DNA of 64,000 nt from JAJAZB01 sp965249815 (GTDB taxonomy: Bacteria > Bacteroidota > Bacteroidia > Cytophagales > Spirosomataceae): contig CBDFMV010000003.1 of the NCBI GenBank assembly GCA_965249815.1, positions 2,418,001 to 2,482,000 on the forward strand. The letters are read 5' to 3'. The notes beneath the pieces are model-generated. The model did not search any database and was not told the origin of the DNA. It saw only the letters and a program-made list of their open reading frames with translations. Position numbers and translations under genes: made by a program. Positions 36,701-44,309 of this stretch are shown here, in pieces; positions within the stretch are counted from its first letter, which is position 1; every line of letters begins with the position of its first letter.

Positions 36701-37373
36701 GATGCGGGGAAAATTCCCGCTTTACAAAGATTTTGCCAACGCCACCCTCGAAACCCTGCTCCCGCCCGACGACCGCAAAGACGCCCTCGTGCTCGAAGCC
36801 AGCTACTTCCAGTCGGCGTACATCGAAAACCAGGGTGGGGGCAAGTTTGCCGTGCGGCCCCTGCCCCTGGCGGCGCAGGTAGCCCCCGTGTTCGGCATCG
36901 TGACCGACGACTTCAATTTCGACGGCAACCCCGACGCCCTGCTCGTGGGCAACGACTTCGGCACCGAGGTGCTGACGGGACGTTACGACGCCCTCAACGG
37001 CCTGCTGCTGCTCGGCGACGGCCGCGGCGGGCTGGTGCCGCAACCGCTCGGGCGCAGCGGATTTTACGTGCCGGGCGACGCCAAGGGCCTGGCCAAACTC
37101 GTTGGGCCGGGCGGCAACTACCTCGTGGCGGCCACTCAGAACCGCGGCCCGCTCAAACTCTTTTCGATGACCAACCCGTTGCGCCGCCCGTTGCGCCTGC
37201 AACCCAACGATGCCGTCGTAGAAATGACTTACGCCGACGGGAAGCGCCGCCGCGAGGAAGTCACGTACGGCAGCACATTTTACGGCCAGTCGGCGCGAAT
37301 GGTGTTGCTTTCACCCGGCGTGAAATCCGTGGAAGTGACCGATTTTCGGGGACGGAAGCGAAAAGCTTTTTAA
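33711..37373 (+). CDS. CRTAC1-type FG-GAP / ASPIC-UnbV lipoprotein, copy 2
   Basis: Paralogue of the copy after SusCD pair 2 (1220 aa). Lipobox LTAC, Cys19. It repeats the same plan: FG-GAP loops (GVGDFNNDGRPDAYFSGNQ, LVDINADGWLDIYVGATTYR), an ASPIC/UnbV domain around 560-630 (GLGAMVELRYKNADGKPQ to VRVTWPGGRVQTL), then a second FG-GAP set (AAGDANGDGLDDLFLGGPR) and a C-terminal part absent from copy 1 (MTYADGKRRREEVTYGSTFY). About residues 365-390 (AYPLPPQGGSLPATKNPLEG) are encoded by an inverted repeat with 33-bp arms; copy 1 has only a short EPGPAGQPTAP there. The gene stays open through the repeat. Function unknown; the repeated link to SusCD suggests a shared surface role. Confidence 0.9.
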   Translation: MKNRGLGFVTGLVVLLTACDKPQFTQLPASQTGVTFANRITETDSLNILDYEYVYNGGGVGVGDFNNDGRPDAYFSGNQVSNRLYLNRTEADRGDFKFEDITEKSGATGAGKWCSGVALVDINADGWLDIYVGATTYRDSTRRANLLYVNQGAGKDGVPTFREMAAEYGIADNGYTTNAAFFDYDNDGDLDLYVLTDAITGYPGGYREKIRDGSSISTGRLYRNDFDPKRGHAFYTNVTKRAGLTTEGYGLGVNICDLNRDGFKDIYVTNDFITNDLLWINNGNGTFTDQADRYFKHLSNSAMGNDVTDLNNDGLADVVVLDMMPGLNGRKKQLVGPNSYQNYQNSQLYGYTFEYPRNTLQLNQGAYPLPPQGGSLPATKNPLEGAGGTRSSPVFSEIGLLAGTAQTDWSWCPLVADFDHDGYRDLIVTNGFPKDVTDRDFIMFRSQSSSVASKQMMLEQIPVIKLTNYAFRNRGADAWQKAPDDGSAGLFEDVGKQWGITQPSFSNGAAYADFDGDGDLDYVVNNINDSAFVYRNNEVERDAKRHYLRVNFRGEGQNRQGLGAMVELRYKNADGKPQTQFYENSPYRGYLSTQEATAHFGLGDVAVVEEVRVTWPGGRVQTLRNVKADQVLTVDVKAAPFVKQVVPKPVPPLFTDRTAALGVQYVHQEDDFIDFNVQKLLLHKLSQFGPSVAAGDANGDGLDDLFLGGPRRKRGTWLWQQPDGKFRQEAFIADPEGDAKQSEDAGTLLFDADADGDLDLYIVSGGNEQRAGAPSYQDRLYLNDGRGHFTHDSLALPRFLESGSCVKAADFDRDGDLDLFIGGRVVPDRYPEPASCVLLRNDSRKGRAKFTDVTAQLAPGLQRIGLVCDALWTDYDNDGYVDLLLAGEWMPLTFLKNEKGRFIPNSEVRLPNSSGWWNSLASGDFDRDGDVDYLAGNLGLNTLNRATPQEPVRIYAKDFNKDGSYDAIPTVYFPDESGQRREVTFHGRDDLIKQLITMRGKFPLYKDFANATLETLLPPDDRKDALVLEASYFQSAYIENQGGGKFAVRPLPLAAQVAPVFGIVTDDFNFDGNPDALLVGNDFGTEVLTGRYDALNGLLLLGDGRGGLVPQPLGRSGFYVPGDAKGLAKLVGPGGNYLVAATQNRGPLKLFSMTNPLRRPLRLQPNDAVVEMTYADGKRRREEVTYGSTFYGQSARMVLLSPGVKSVEVTDFRGRKRKAF
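34804..34880. repeat. Inverted repeat with perfect 33-bp arms inside the copy-2 CRTAC1 gene
   Basis: Arms at 34804-34836 and 34848-34880 are exact reverse complements around an 11-nt loop; each contains CCCCCTGCCCCCTCAAGGGG, or its complement. The 77-nt element is in frame with the gene and adds about 25 residues relative to the paralogue. It looks like a mobile or formerly mobile palindromic element rather than a terminator. Confidence 0.9.
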
Positions 37374-37568
37374 TTTTTTTTAAAAAGTTTCTCGTACACG
37401 TTGCGGCGCTGCGTATAAAACAATTTCAATTTCGGATTTTCGTATACGCCCTAAAAGCCAAGTAGTTAAGTAGACTTCGTGTTGAAAAATTGGAGGAGGT
37501 CGTGCTGCTTTGAAGGCGTCGTTTCCCGGTTTTTTGCTGAAAAAACGCGGGAGGAGTCAATGTTGACT

Positions 37569-37599
37569 TTGAAAGAGGGTGTGTTTTTGGCTAAAATTG
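37569..37599 (+). promoter_or_regulatory. Predicted promoter of susC4
   Basis: TTGAAA with TTG at 37569-37571, 20 nt, then TAAAATTG at 37592-37599. Same layout as for susC2 and susC3; the -7 box is identical to that of susC3. It lies in the 281-nt gap after the copy-2 CRTAC1 gene, which otherwise shows no ORF. Leader of about 50 nt. Confidence 0.6.
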
Positions 37600-37654
37600 A
37601 GACGGATTAGGACCACCGCTTAATCCTTTTCCTAAACCAAAACAAACCACACGT

Positions 37655-40600
37655 ATGAAAAAAAGACTACTCAGTCTGCGGCGAGCCACGCTCGCACTGG
37701 CTGTGGTGCTGGCGCTGTGCGTACAGGCAGCGATGGCTCAGGACCGGCGCGTAACGGGCCGGGTGACCAGTGGAACCGACGCGCAGCCCATTCCGGGCGC
37801 GACGGTGCAAGTAAAAGGAACAACGACGGGAACCGCCGCCGATGCCAATGGCAATTACGCCATCAGCGTACCGGGCAACAGCAGTGAGCTGGTGATTTCG
37901 GCAGTGGGCTTCCTCTCCCAACAGGTGGCTGTCGGGAGCCAGACGGTCGTCAACGTCAGTTTGAAGGAAGACGCCAACCAACTCAGCGAGGTGGTCGTGA
38001 CGGGGTATTCGACCCAGCAGAAGAAAGACCTGACCGGGGCCGTGGCCGTGGTCAACCCGAAAGAACTTCTTTCGGTGCCCGCCGCCAACTTTGGCCAGCA
38101 ACTCCAGGGCCGCGTGGCCGGGGTGCAGGTCAACCAGGACAACTCGCCGGGCGGGGGCACGTCCATCCGCATCCGGGGTTACGGGACGCTGGGCAACAAC
38201 GACCCGCTGTACGTCATCGACGGGGTGCCCACGCAGGAAAACCTCAACAACCTCAACCAGAACGACATCGAGTCGATTCAGATTCTGAAAGACGCGACGT
38301 CCGCCTCGATTTACGGCTCGCGGGCTTCTAACGGTGTGGTGATCATCACGACCAAGAAAGGCAAGTCGGGCGATGCGCACGTGAGTTTCGATGCCTACTA
38401 CGGCACCCAGACCCCCCGGGTTTTCTTCCCCGTACTCAACACCCAGGAATACGGCGATTACCTCTGGCAGAGCAAGAAAAACGCGGGGGTGGTCAACGCC
38501 AAAACCGGCAACCCTGAGCAGGGCCAGTACGGCAACGGCCCCCAGCCGGTGATTCCCGATTACATCGTGCCCGACGGAGCCAAAGCCGGTGACCCCCGCG
38601 TGGACCCGAAAAACTACTCCATCGACCGCTTCAACGACCCCAACTTTGGGAAAACGGTCTTCCAGATTACGCCCGCCAATAAGCAGGGGACCGACTGGCA
38701 GCGTGAAATTATCAAAGCCGCGCCCATCCAGAGCTACAACGTGGGTGTAACCGGCGGGTCTGCCTCGGGCAGCTACGCTCTTTCGGTGGGGTATTTTGAC
38801 CAGAAAAGTATGGTCATCGACAACAGCTTCAAGCGGTACAGCATCCGGGCCAACACACAGTTTACGGTGAAAAAACGCTTCCGCATCGGCGAAAACCTGC
38901 AAGTGTTGCTGGCCGAGCGCAAAGGCGCCTACCGCAACGAAGACACCGAGGGCAACGCCATTTTCATGGCCCTGCGGATGCAGCCCATCGTGCCGGTGTA
39001 CGACATCGTCGGGAATTTCGCCGGGACGCTCGGCTCCAACCTCGGCAACGCCAAAAGCCCCGTGGCGGCCCTGTACCGCGGCAAAGACAACGGCTACCGC
39101 GATTTCCGCGTGTTTGGCAACGCCTACGCCGAGGTGGATTTGTTCAAGGATTTCACCGCCCGCACCAGCTTCGGCCTCGACGCTACGGTAGCGCGGGGGA
39201 CGTACGCTGGTTTTCCCGAACCCGAAACCTCCGAGCCGGGCCGGACGTACAGCCTCTCGCAGGACTACCAGTACCGCTACTCCTGGACCTGGACCAACAC
39301 GCTCAACTACAAGCACACCTTCAACGACGTGCACAACCTGAGCGCCTACGTGGGTGTGGAGGCCATCAAGGCCTTTGGCGAAGGCATCAACGCCTTCCGC
39401 AACAACTACTACAGCGGTGACCCCACCCTGCGGTACCTCAACACCGGCGACCCGCAGGCCCAGTCGAACGGCGGTTCGGCGTTCATCGACTACACGCTCT
39501 TCTCGTACTTCGGCCAGGCCAGCTATTCGTACCGCGACAAGTACATCTTCCAGGCCACCATGCGCCGCGACGCCTCGTCGCGCTTCCTCCAGGCCAGCCG
39601 CTACGCCACCTTCCCGGCCGTCAGCGCAGGCTGGCGGATCTCGGAAGAACCGTTCCTGAAAGACAACGTGACGTTTATCAGCGACCTGAAACTCCGTGCG
39701 GGCTGGGGCCAGACCGGTAACCAGAACATCGGGGACTACAACGCCTACACCACCTACACCGCCGACCTCTACGCCGCCGGTTACAGCCTCAACGGCAATC
39801 CGAACGGCTACAATTCGGGCTTCGCCATCCAGCGTTTCGGGAATCCCAACGCCAAGTGGGAAACCAACACCTCGACCAACTTTGGCGTGGACGCGCGCTT
39901 TCTGGGCGGGGCACTCGAAGTAAACCTTGACGTGTGGAACCGTAAAACCACCAACCTGCTCTACACCCGCGCGCGGCCCTACACGGGCGGTCAGGGCGAT
40001 TTGCCCGCTGAAAACGTGGCTTCGCTGCAAAACCGGGGCATCGACCTGCAACTGAGCTACCGCGGCGCGGCCCTCGACAACAACGTGCGCTACACCGTGA
40101 GCGGCAACTTCTCGACCTACCGCAACAAGGTGCTCACCCTCGACCCCGAAAGCCCCGACCAGCCCCTGCTGGGCTTCGGCACCCGCGTGCCCGCCGTGAC
40201 CCGTTCGGTGGTGGGCCAGCCCATTTCGCTGTTCTACGGCTACATCATCGACGGCATCTTCCAGAGCGCCGAAGAAGCTGCCGCCGCGCCGAAATTCCCC
40301 GGTTACAACGACGCCACCGTGTTTATCAACGGGCAGGCCGTCAAGGGCATCGGGAAATTCAAGTACCGGGACGTGAACGGCGACAACAAAATCGACGCCA
40401 GCGACCAGACGTTCATCGGCAACCCGCACCCCAAATTCACCTACGGGCTGAACCTCAACGTGGGCTACAAAGCCTTCGACCTGACCCTCTTCGGTCAGGG
40501 CGTGTACGGCAACGACATCTTCAACTACACCCGGTACTGGACCGATTTCAACACCTTCCAGGGCAACCGCAGCACCCGCGTGCTGTACGATTCGTGGACG

Positions 40601-40939
40601 CCGACCCGCCCGAACGCCTCGCTGCCGATTCTTGACGAAAACGACGCGCAAAGCTCGGTGCCCTCGTCGTATTTCGTGGAAAAAGGCTCGTATTTCCGCC
40701 TCAAAAACGTGCAGTTGACCTACACCCTGCCCACCCGCCTGGCCACGCGCATTGGCCTGGGCAGCGCCCGGATTTACGTGCAGACCACCAACCTGCTCAC
40801 CGTAACCAAGTACTCGGGCCTCGACCCCGAAGTGAACACGCGCTACTACGGCAGTGGCTCCGACGCCCAGATTGGGATGGACGAAGGCCGCTACCCCGCT
40901 CCGCGCAACTTCATCGTGGGCCTGAACCTTGGTTTCTAA
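37655..40939 (+). CDS. SusC/RagA TonB-linked outer-membrane transporter, pair 4
   Basis: Fourth transporter (1094 aa). Signal peptide to about QAAMAQ, then DRRVTGRVTSGTDAQPIPGA, SEVVVTGYSTQQKKDLTGAV, plug GQQLQGRVAGVQVNQDNSPG and LKDATSASIYGSRASNGVVI. The barrel ends FIVGLNLGF. It is closest to SusC1: both share the phrases GNDIFNYMKYWTDFNTFQGN or GNDIFNYTRYWTDFNTFQGN, and RYTVSGNFSTYRNKV or RYSLSGNFSTYRNKV. Pairs 1 and 4 thus look like recent copies flanking the block. No STN domain. susD4 follows after 21 nt. Confidence 0.95.
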   Translation: MKKRLLSLRRATLALAVVLALCVQAAMAQDRRVTGRVTSGTDAQPIPGATVQVKGTTTGTAADANGNYAISVPGNSSELVISAVGFLSQQVAVGSQTVVNVSLKEDANQLSEVVVTGYSTQQKKDLTGAVAVVNPKELLSVPAANFGQQLQGRVAGVQVNQDNSPGGGTSIRIRGYGTLGNNDPLYVIDGVPTQENLNNLNQNDIESIQILKDATSASIYGSRASNGVVIITTKKGKSGDAHVSFDAYYGTQTPRVFFPVLNTQEYGDYLWQSKKNAGVVNAKTGNPEQGQYGNGPQPVIPDYIVPDGAKAGDPRVDPKNYSIDRFNDPNFGKTVFQITPANKQGTDWQREIIKAAPIQSYNVGVTGGSASGSYALSVGYFDQKSMVIDNSFKRYSIRANTQFTVKKRFRIGENLQVLLAERKGAYRNEDTEGNAIFMALRMQPIVPVYDIVGNFAGTLGSNLGNAKSPVAALYRGKDNGYRDFRVFGNAYAEVDLFKDFTARTSFGLDATVARGTYAGFPEPETSEPGRTYSLSQDYQYRYSWTWTNTLNYKHTFNDVHNLSAYVGVEAIKAFGEGINAFRNNYYSGDPTLRYLNTGDPQAQSNGGSAFIDYTLFSYFGQASYSYRDKYIFQATMRRDASSRFLQASRYATFPAVSAGWRISEEPFLKDNVTFISDLKLRAGWGQTGNQNIGDYNAYTTYTADLYAAGYSLNGNPNGYNSGFAIQRFGNPNAKWETNTSTNFGVDARFLGGALEVNLDVWNRKTTNLLYTRARPYTGGQGDLPAENVASLQNRGIDLQLSYRGAALDNNVRYTVSGNFSTYRNKVLTLDPESPDQPLLGFGTRVPAVTRSVVGQPISLFYGYIIDGIFQSAEEAAAAPKFPGYNDATVFINGQAVKGIGKFKYRDVNGDNKIDASDQTFIGNPHPKFTYGLNLNVGYKAFDLTLFGQGVYGNDIFNYTRYWTDFNTFQGNRSTRVLYDSWTPTRPNASLPILDENDAQSSVPSSYFVEKGSYFRLKNVQLTYTLPTRLATRIGLGSARIYVQTTNLLTVTKYSGLDPEVNTRYYGSGSDAQIGMDEGRYPAPRNFIVGLNLGF

Positions 40940-40960
40940 AAGCTAAAAGAGACATTCACC

Positions 40961-42763
40961 ATGAAAAAATACCTGATTACCGCCTCGCTGTCCCTGACGG
41001 GGGTGTTGTTGTTCAATTCATGCGGGGATAAATTCCTGACCCGCGAACCGCAGGGAGCCTACAGTCCCTCGGTGCTGCAAAACGCCAAAGGGGTGGAATC
41101 CCTGCTGGTGGGGGCTTACGCCCAACTTGACGGCATCCCGGTGCCGGGGCCGGGCTGGCACGGGGCCGTATCCAACTGGGTGTTTGGGGGGCTGACCTCC
41201 GACGACGCCTACAAAGGCACCGACGCCGGTGACCAGCCCGAGCAGACGTTCCTCGAACGCTACGTGTGGCTAACCACCAACGACCACATTCGCGGGAAGT
41301 GGGGTGCCCTTTACAACGGCGTGGCCCGCACCAACGACGTGTTGCAAAACCTGGCCAAGGCCACCGATCTGTCGGACACGCGTCGCAAGCAAATTGAAGC
41401 GGAAGCCCGTTTTCTGCGTGGTTTCTACCACTTCGAGGCCAAGAAAATGTGGCGGAACATCCCCTACATTGACGACAAAACATACAACTCCGGCGACCCC
41501 AACAGCACGAAAGTGACCAACACGGAAGACGCCTGGCCGAAAATCGAAGCGGATTTCCAGGCGGCCATCACCGCTTTGCCCGAAGATTTCCCCGGCGAAC
41601 CGGGCCGGGCCGACAAGTGGGCCGCCACGGCCATGCTGGCCAAGTGCAAAATGTACCAGGCGTTCGACCCGCAGAGTGGTGCTCCCAACACCGCCGCGCT
41701 CACGGCGGCCAAAACCCTGCTCGACCAGATCATCGCCAGCAAGAAGTTCAGCCTCATGCCCAAGTACGGCGACAACTTCTCGGCGGCACCCGGCAACCGC
41801 AACAACGCCGAGTCGATCTTTGAGGTGCAATATTCGCTGACGGCTTCCGCCGACGGCGGTGGCAACCAGGGCGACGGACTGGCCTGGCCCTACAACGCCG
41901 GTCCGGGGGGGTGCTGCGGCTTTTACCAGCCTTCGCAAAACCTGGTCAATGCCTTTAAAACCGACGCCAGCGGGTTGCCCCTGTTCGATACCTTCAACGA
42001 CACCGACCTGAAAAACGACGTGGGCATTGCCTCGAACGACGTGACCTGGACGCCCTACGCCGGGCCGGTGGACCCGCGCCTCGACCACACCGTGGGGCGC
42101 CGGGGCATTCCGTACAAAGACTGGACGCCCAGCTCGGTTCACCCCGGCAAAGACTGGGTGCGCGACCAGGCTTACGGCGGGCCTTTTTCGCCTAAGAAAC
42201 ACGTCTCCGAAAAGGCGTACTCGGGCGTATCGGGCTGGACCAACCTCAACGCCAACAACTACCGCCTGCTGCGCTACGACCACGTGCTGCTGTGGGCCGC
42301 CGAGTGCGAAGTGGAAGTGGGGAGCCTGGCCAAAGCCCTCGAGTACACCAACCTGGTGCGCGCGCGCGCCGCCAACCCCGACGGGTTCGTGATGGGCAAA
42401 CTTACGGGTTACGACGCCAAAGGCCAGCCCGTCGTCGACCCCGCCCAACCGGCTGCCAACTACGTGATCAAGCCCTACACGGCGGCGGTTTTTGCCGACA
42501 AAGTTTCGGCCCGCAAGACGGTTCGGTTTGAAGAACGCCTGGAGTTTGGCATGGAGGGCCACCGGCTCTTCGACCTCATTCGCTGGGGTGTGGCCGCCGA
42601 GGTGCTCAACAAATACGTGGAAACCGAGCGCCTGAAGCGGACTTTCCTGAACGGAGCCCAGTTTACGAAAGGCAAAAACGAATCCTTCCCGATTCCGCAG
42701 CAGGAAATTATCAACAGCACGCTCAACGGCAAGTCGGTGCTGGTGCAGAATCCGGGGTACTGA
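40961..42763 (+). CDS. SusD/RagB surface lipoprotein, pair 4
   Basis: Binding partner of SusC4, 600 aa. Lipobox FNSC (Cys21), mature CGDKFLTREPQGAYSPS. Landmarks are EARFLRGFYHFEAKKMWRNI and EERLEFGMEGHRLFDLIRWG. CCGF at about residue 318 (GPGGCCGFYQPSQNLVNAF), followed by GLPLFDTFNDTDLKNDVGI, nearly identical to SusD1 and again grouping pairs 1 and 4. The DPRLDHTVGRRGIPYKDW phrase is shared across the block. The vanadium haloperoxidase-like gene follows after an inverted repeat. Confidence 0.94.
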   Translation: MKKYLITASLSLTGVLLFNSCGDKFLTREPQGAYSPSVLQNAKGVESLLVGAYAQLDGIPVPGPGWHGAVSNWVFGGLTSDDAYKGTDAGDQPEQTFLERYVWLTTNDHIRGKWGALYNGVARTNDVLQNLAKATDLSDTRRKQIEAEARFLRGFYHFEAKKMWRNIPYIDDKTYNSGDPNSTKVTNTEDAWPKIEADFQAAITALPEDFPGEPGRADKWAATAMLAKCKMYQAFDPQSGAPNTAALTAAKTLLDQIIASKKFSLMPKYGDNFSAAPGNRNNAESIFEVQYSLTASADGGGNQGDGLAWPYNAGPGGCCGFYQPSQNLVNAFKTDASGLPLFDTFNDTDLKNDVGIASNDVTWTPYAGPVDPRLDHTVGRRGIPYKDWTPSSVHPGKDWVRDQAYGGPFSPKKHVSEKAYSGVSGWTNLNANNYRLLRYDHVLLWAAECEVEVGSLAKALEYTNLVRARAANPDGFVMGKLTGYDAKGQPVVDPAQPAANYVIKPYTAAVFADKVSARKTVRFEERLEFGMEGHRLFDLIRWGVAAEVLNKYVETERLKRTFLNGAQFTKGKNESFPIPQQEIINSTLNGKSVLVQNPGY

Positions 42764-42770
42764 TTTCAAT

Positions 42771-42852
42771 TGAGAATTAAAATTGGGAGTCAGGGATTGA
42801 AAGCCGCCACCGCCTGGCCGTTTTCAGTTCCTGATTCCCAATTTTTAATTCC
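42771..42852. repeat. Imperfect inverted repeat after susD4 (AATTAAAAATT / GGGAATCAGG type)
   Basis: GAATTAAAATTGGGAGTCAG on the left pairs with CTGATTCCCAATTTTTAATTC on the right with a few mismatches. A related phrase (AATTCCTGATTTTTAATTCC) occurs before atpH at 54.3 kb. Confidence 0.7.
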
Positions 42853-42899
42853 TACCAACCCAATGCGTACTTTTGAAGTTGGCCGTTAACCAACCACCG

Positions 42900-44222
42900 A
42901 TGAAACGATTGCTTGCCCTGGCGCTGCTGGCGCTGGGTGTTTGGGGCTGTAACCCAAAAAAAGAACCCACCGCGCCACCCGCCAACCCCACCGACCCCGA
43001 ATTGCTCCATCAGGCGGTCAAGCGCCTGACGGACGTGATCGTGTACGACATTTTCACGCCGCCCGTCGCCAGCCGGATTTACGCTTATTCGAGCCTCGCG
43101 GCCTACGAAGCGGGGCGCTTTTCCGGCAAAAACGCTGCTCCGCTCACCGCGAAACTCAACGGCTTCGCGCCGATGCCCCAGCCCGCGCCGGGCCAGCCGT
43201 ACTCGTACCCCGTGGCGGGGCTGAAAGCGTTCCTGACCGTGGCCCAGCGGTTGACTTTTTCCAAAGACACGCTCAAAAATTTTGAGAAAACCCTGATCGA
43301 ACGCCTCCGGCCCAACGTCGAGGAAGCCACGCTGAACCGCTCGCTGGATTTTGGCGAAAAAGTGGCCCTCGTCGTGCTGGAACGGGCTTCCAGAGACAAT
43401 TACAAAGAAACGCGCGGCATGGAACGGTACAGCGTGACCCAGCAAACGGGCTTCTGGCAACCCACCACGCCCGATTACACCGACGCCGTGGAGCCGCACT
43501 GGGGCAAAATGCAACCCCTCGCCCTCGCGTCGGCGAACGAATGCCAGCCCGAACGGCCCGTGGCGTTCAGCCTCGAAAAAAACAGCCCGTACTGGAAGGA
43601 AGTGCTGGATGTGTATGAAACCGGCAAAGCCCTGACCGACGAGCAAAAAGCCATCGCCCGCTTCTGGGACGACAACGCGCTGGTGTCGCACCACACCGGC
43701 CACGCCACCTTCGACACGAAGAAAATGACGCCCGGTGGCCACTGGATGGCCATTGCCACCCAGGCCGCCCGCCGGGCCAACGCCGACTGGGTGAAAACTG
43801 CCCGCACTTACGCCCTTACGGCGGCGGCCTTGTTCGACGGCTTCATCTCGTGCTGGGACGAAAAATACCGCACCCAGAGCATCCGGCCCATTTCGATCAT
43901 CACCGACAAGCTCGACCCGCGCTGGGAGCCATTGTTGCAAACACCGCCGTTTCCCGAATACCCCAGCGGCCACAGCGTCATTTCCGCTGCCGCCGCCGAA
44001 GTGCTGACCCACCTCTACGGCGACAACGTGCCCGTTTCCGACAAAAGCGAACTGGAATACGGCATGGGCGAACGCGATTTCAAGTCGTTCCGCGAGGCCG
44101 CCCGCGAGGCAGGCATCAGCCGGTTGTACGGCGGCATTCACTACCGCAGTTCGTGCGTCCGCGCCGCCGCCGAAGGCCGCAGGGTGGGGGAAAAGGTGCT
44201 GGCGAGGGTGGGGAAAGAATAG
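42900..44222 (+). CDS. Vanadium-dependent haloperoxidase / PAP2-like lipoprotein
   Basis: Member of the haloperoxidase/type-2 phosphatidic acid phosphatase superfamily, exported as a likely lipoprotein (MKRLLALALLALGVWGC, Cys17; Trp at -2 is unusual for a lipobox). All three active-site blocks are present in order: KYRTQSIRP near residue 330, EYPSGHSVIS, and SRLYGGIHYRSS near the C-terminus. They supply the Lys/Arg/His residues that bind vanadate or phosphate. Length 440 aa fits bacterial homologues. Sequence cannot tell a haloperoxidase from a phosphatase. The ATG at 42900 gives the signal; an upstream in-frame start at 42873 would weaken it. It closes the plus-strand SusCD block. Confidence 0.88.
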   Translation: MKRLLALALLALGVWGCNPKKEPTAPPANPTDPELLHQAVKRLTDVIVYDIFTPPVASRIYAYSSLAAYEAGRFSGKNAAPLTAKLNGFAPMPQPAPGQPYSYPVAGLKAFLTVAQRLTFSKDTLKNFEKTLIERLRPNVEEATLNRSLDFGEKVALVVLERASRDNYKETRGMERYSVTQQTGFWQPTTPDYTDAVEPHWGKMQPLALASANECQPERPVAFSLEKNSPYWKEVLDVYETGKALTDEQKAIARFWDDNALVSHHTGHATFDTKKMTPGGHWMAIATQAARRANADWVKTARTYALTAAALFDGFISCWDEKYRTQSIRPISIITDKLDPRWEPLLQTPPFPEYPSGHSVISAAAAEVLTHLYGDNVPVSDKSELEYGMGERDFKSFREAAREAGISRLYGGIHYRSSCVRAAAEGRRVGEKVLARVGKE

Positions 44223-44309
44223 AATGTTCAATGCTCAACACGCAACTTTTAATTGATTGATTTTGAGGTAATTGAGCGTTAAATATTGAACATTGATTAG
44301 TGAACATTC
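44222..44309. repeat. Inverted repeat between convergent haloperoxidase and MFS genes
   Basis: GAATGTTCA at the last base of the haloperoxidase stop codon pairs with TGAACATTC at 44301-44309; further pairing (ATTGAACATT with AATGTTCAAT) lies inside. The right arm encodes the last codons (Glu-Asn-Val-His) and stop of the MFS gene on the minus strand. Confidence 0.7.

Noticed and set aside
37667..40651. A 994-codon open frame antisense to susC4
   Set aside because: GC-rich codon use leaves long antisense frames open; the product is Val/Gly/His-rich without domains, while the plus strand encodes a clear SusC.
13899..44222. Classical polysaccharide utilisation locus
   Set aside because: No CAZyme, sulfatase or SusR/HTCS/ECF regulator lies within the block; the GH95 and sulfatase genes are more than 9 kb away on either side.
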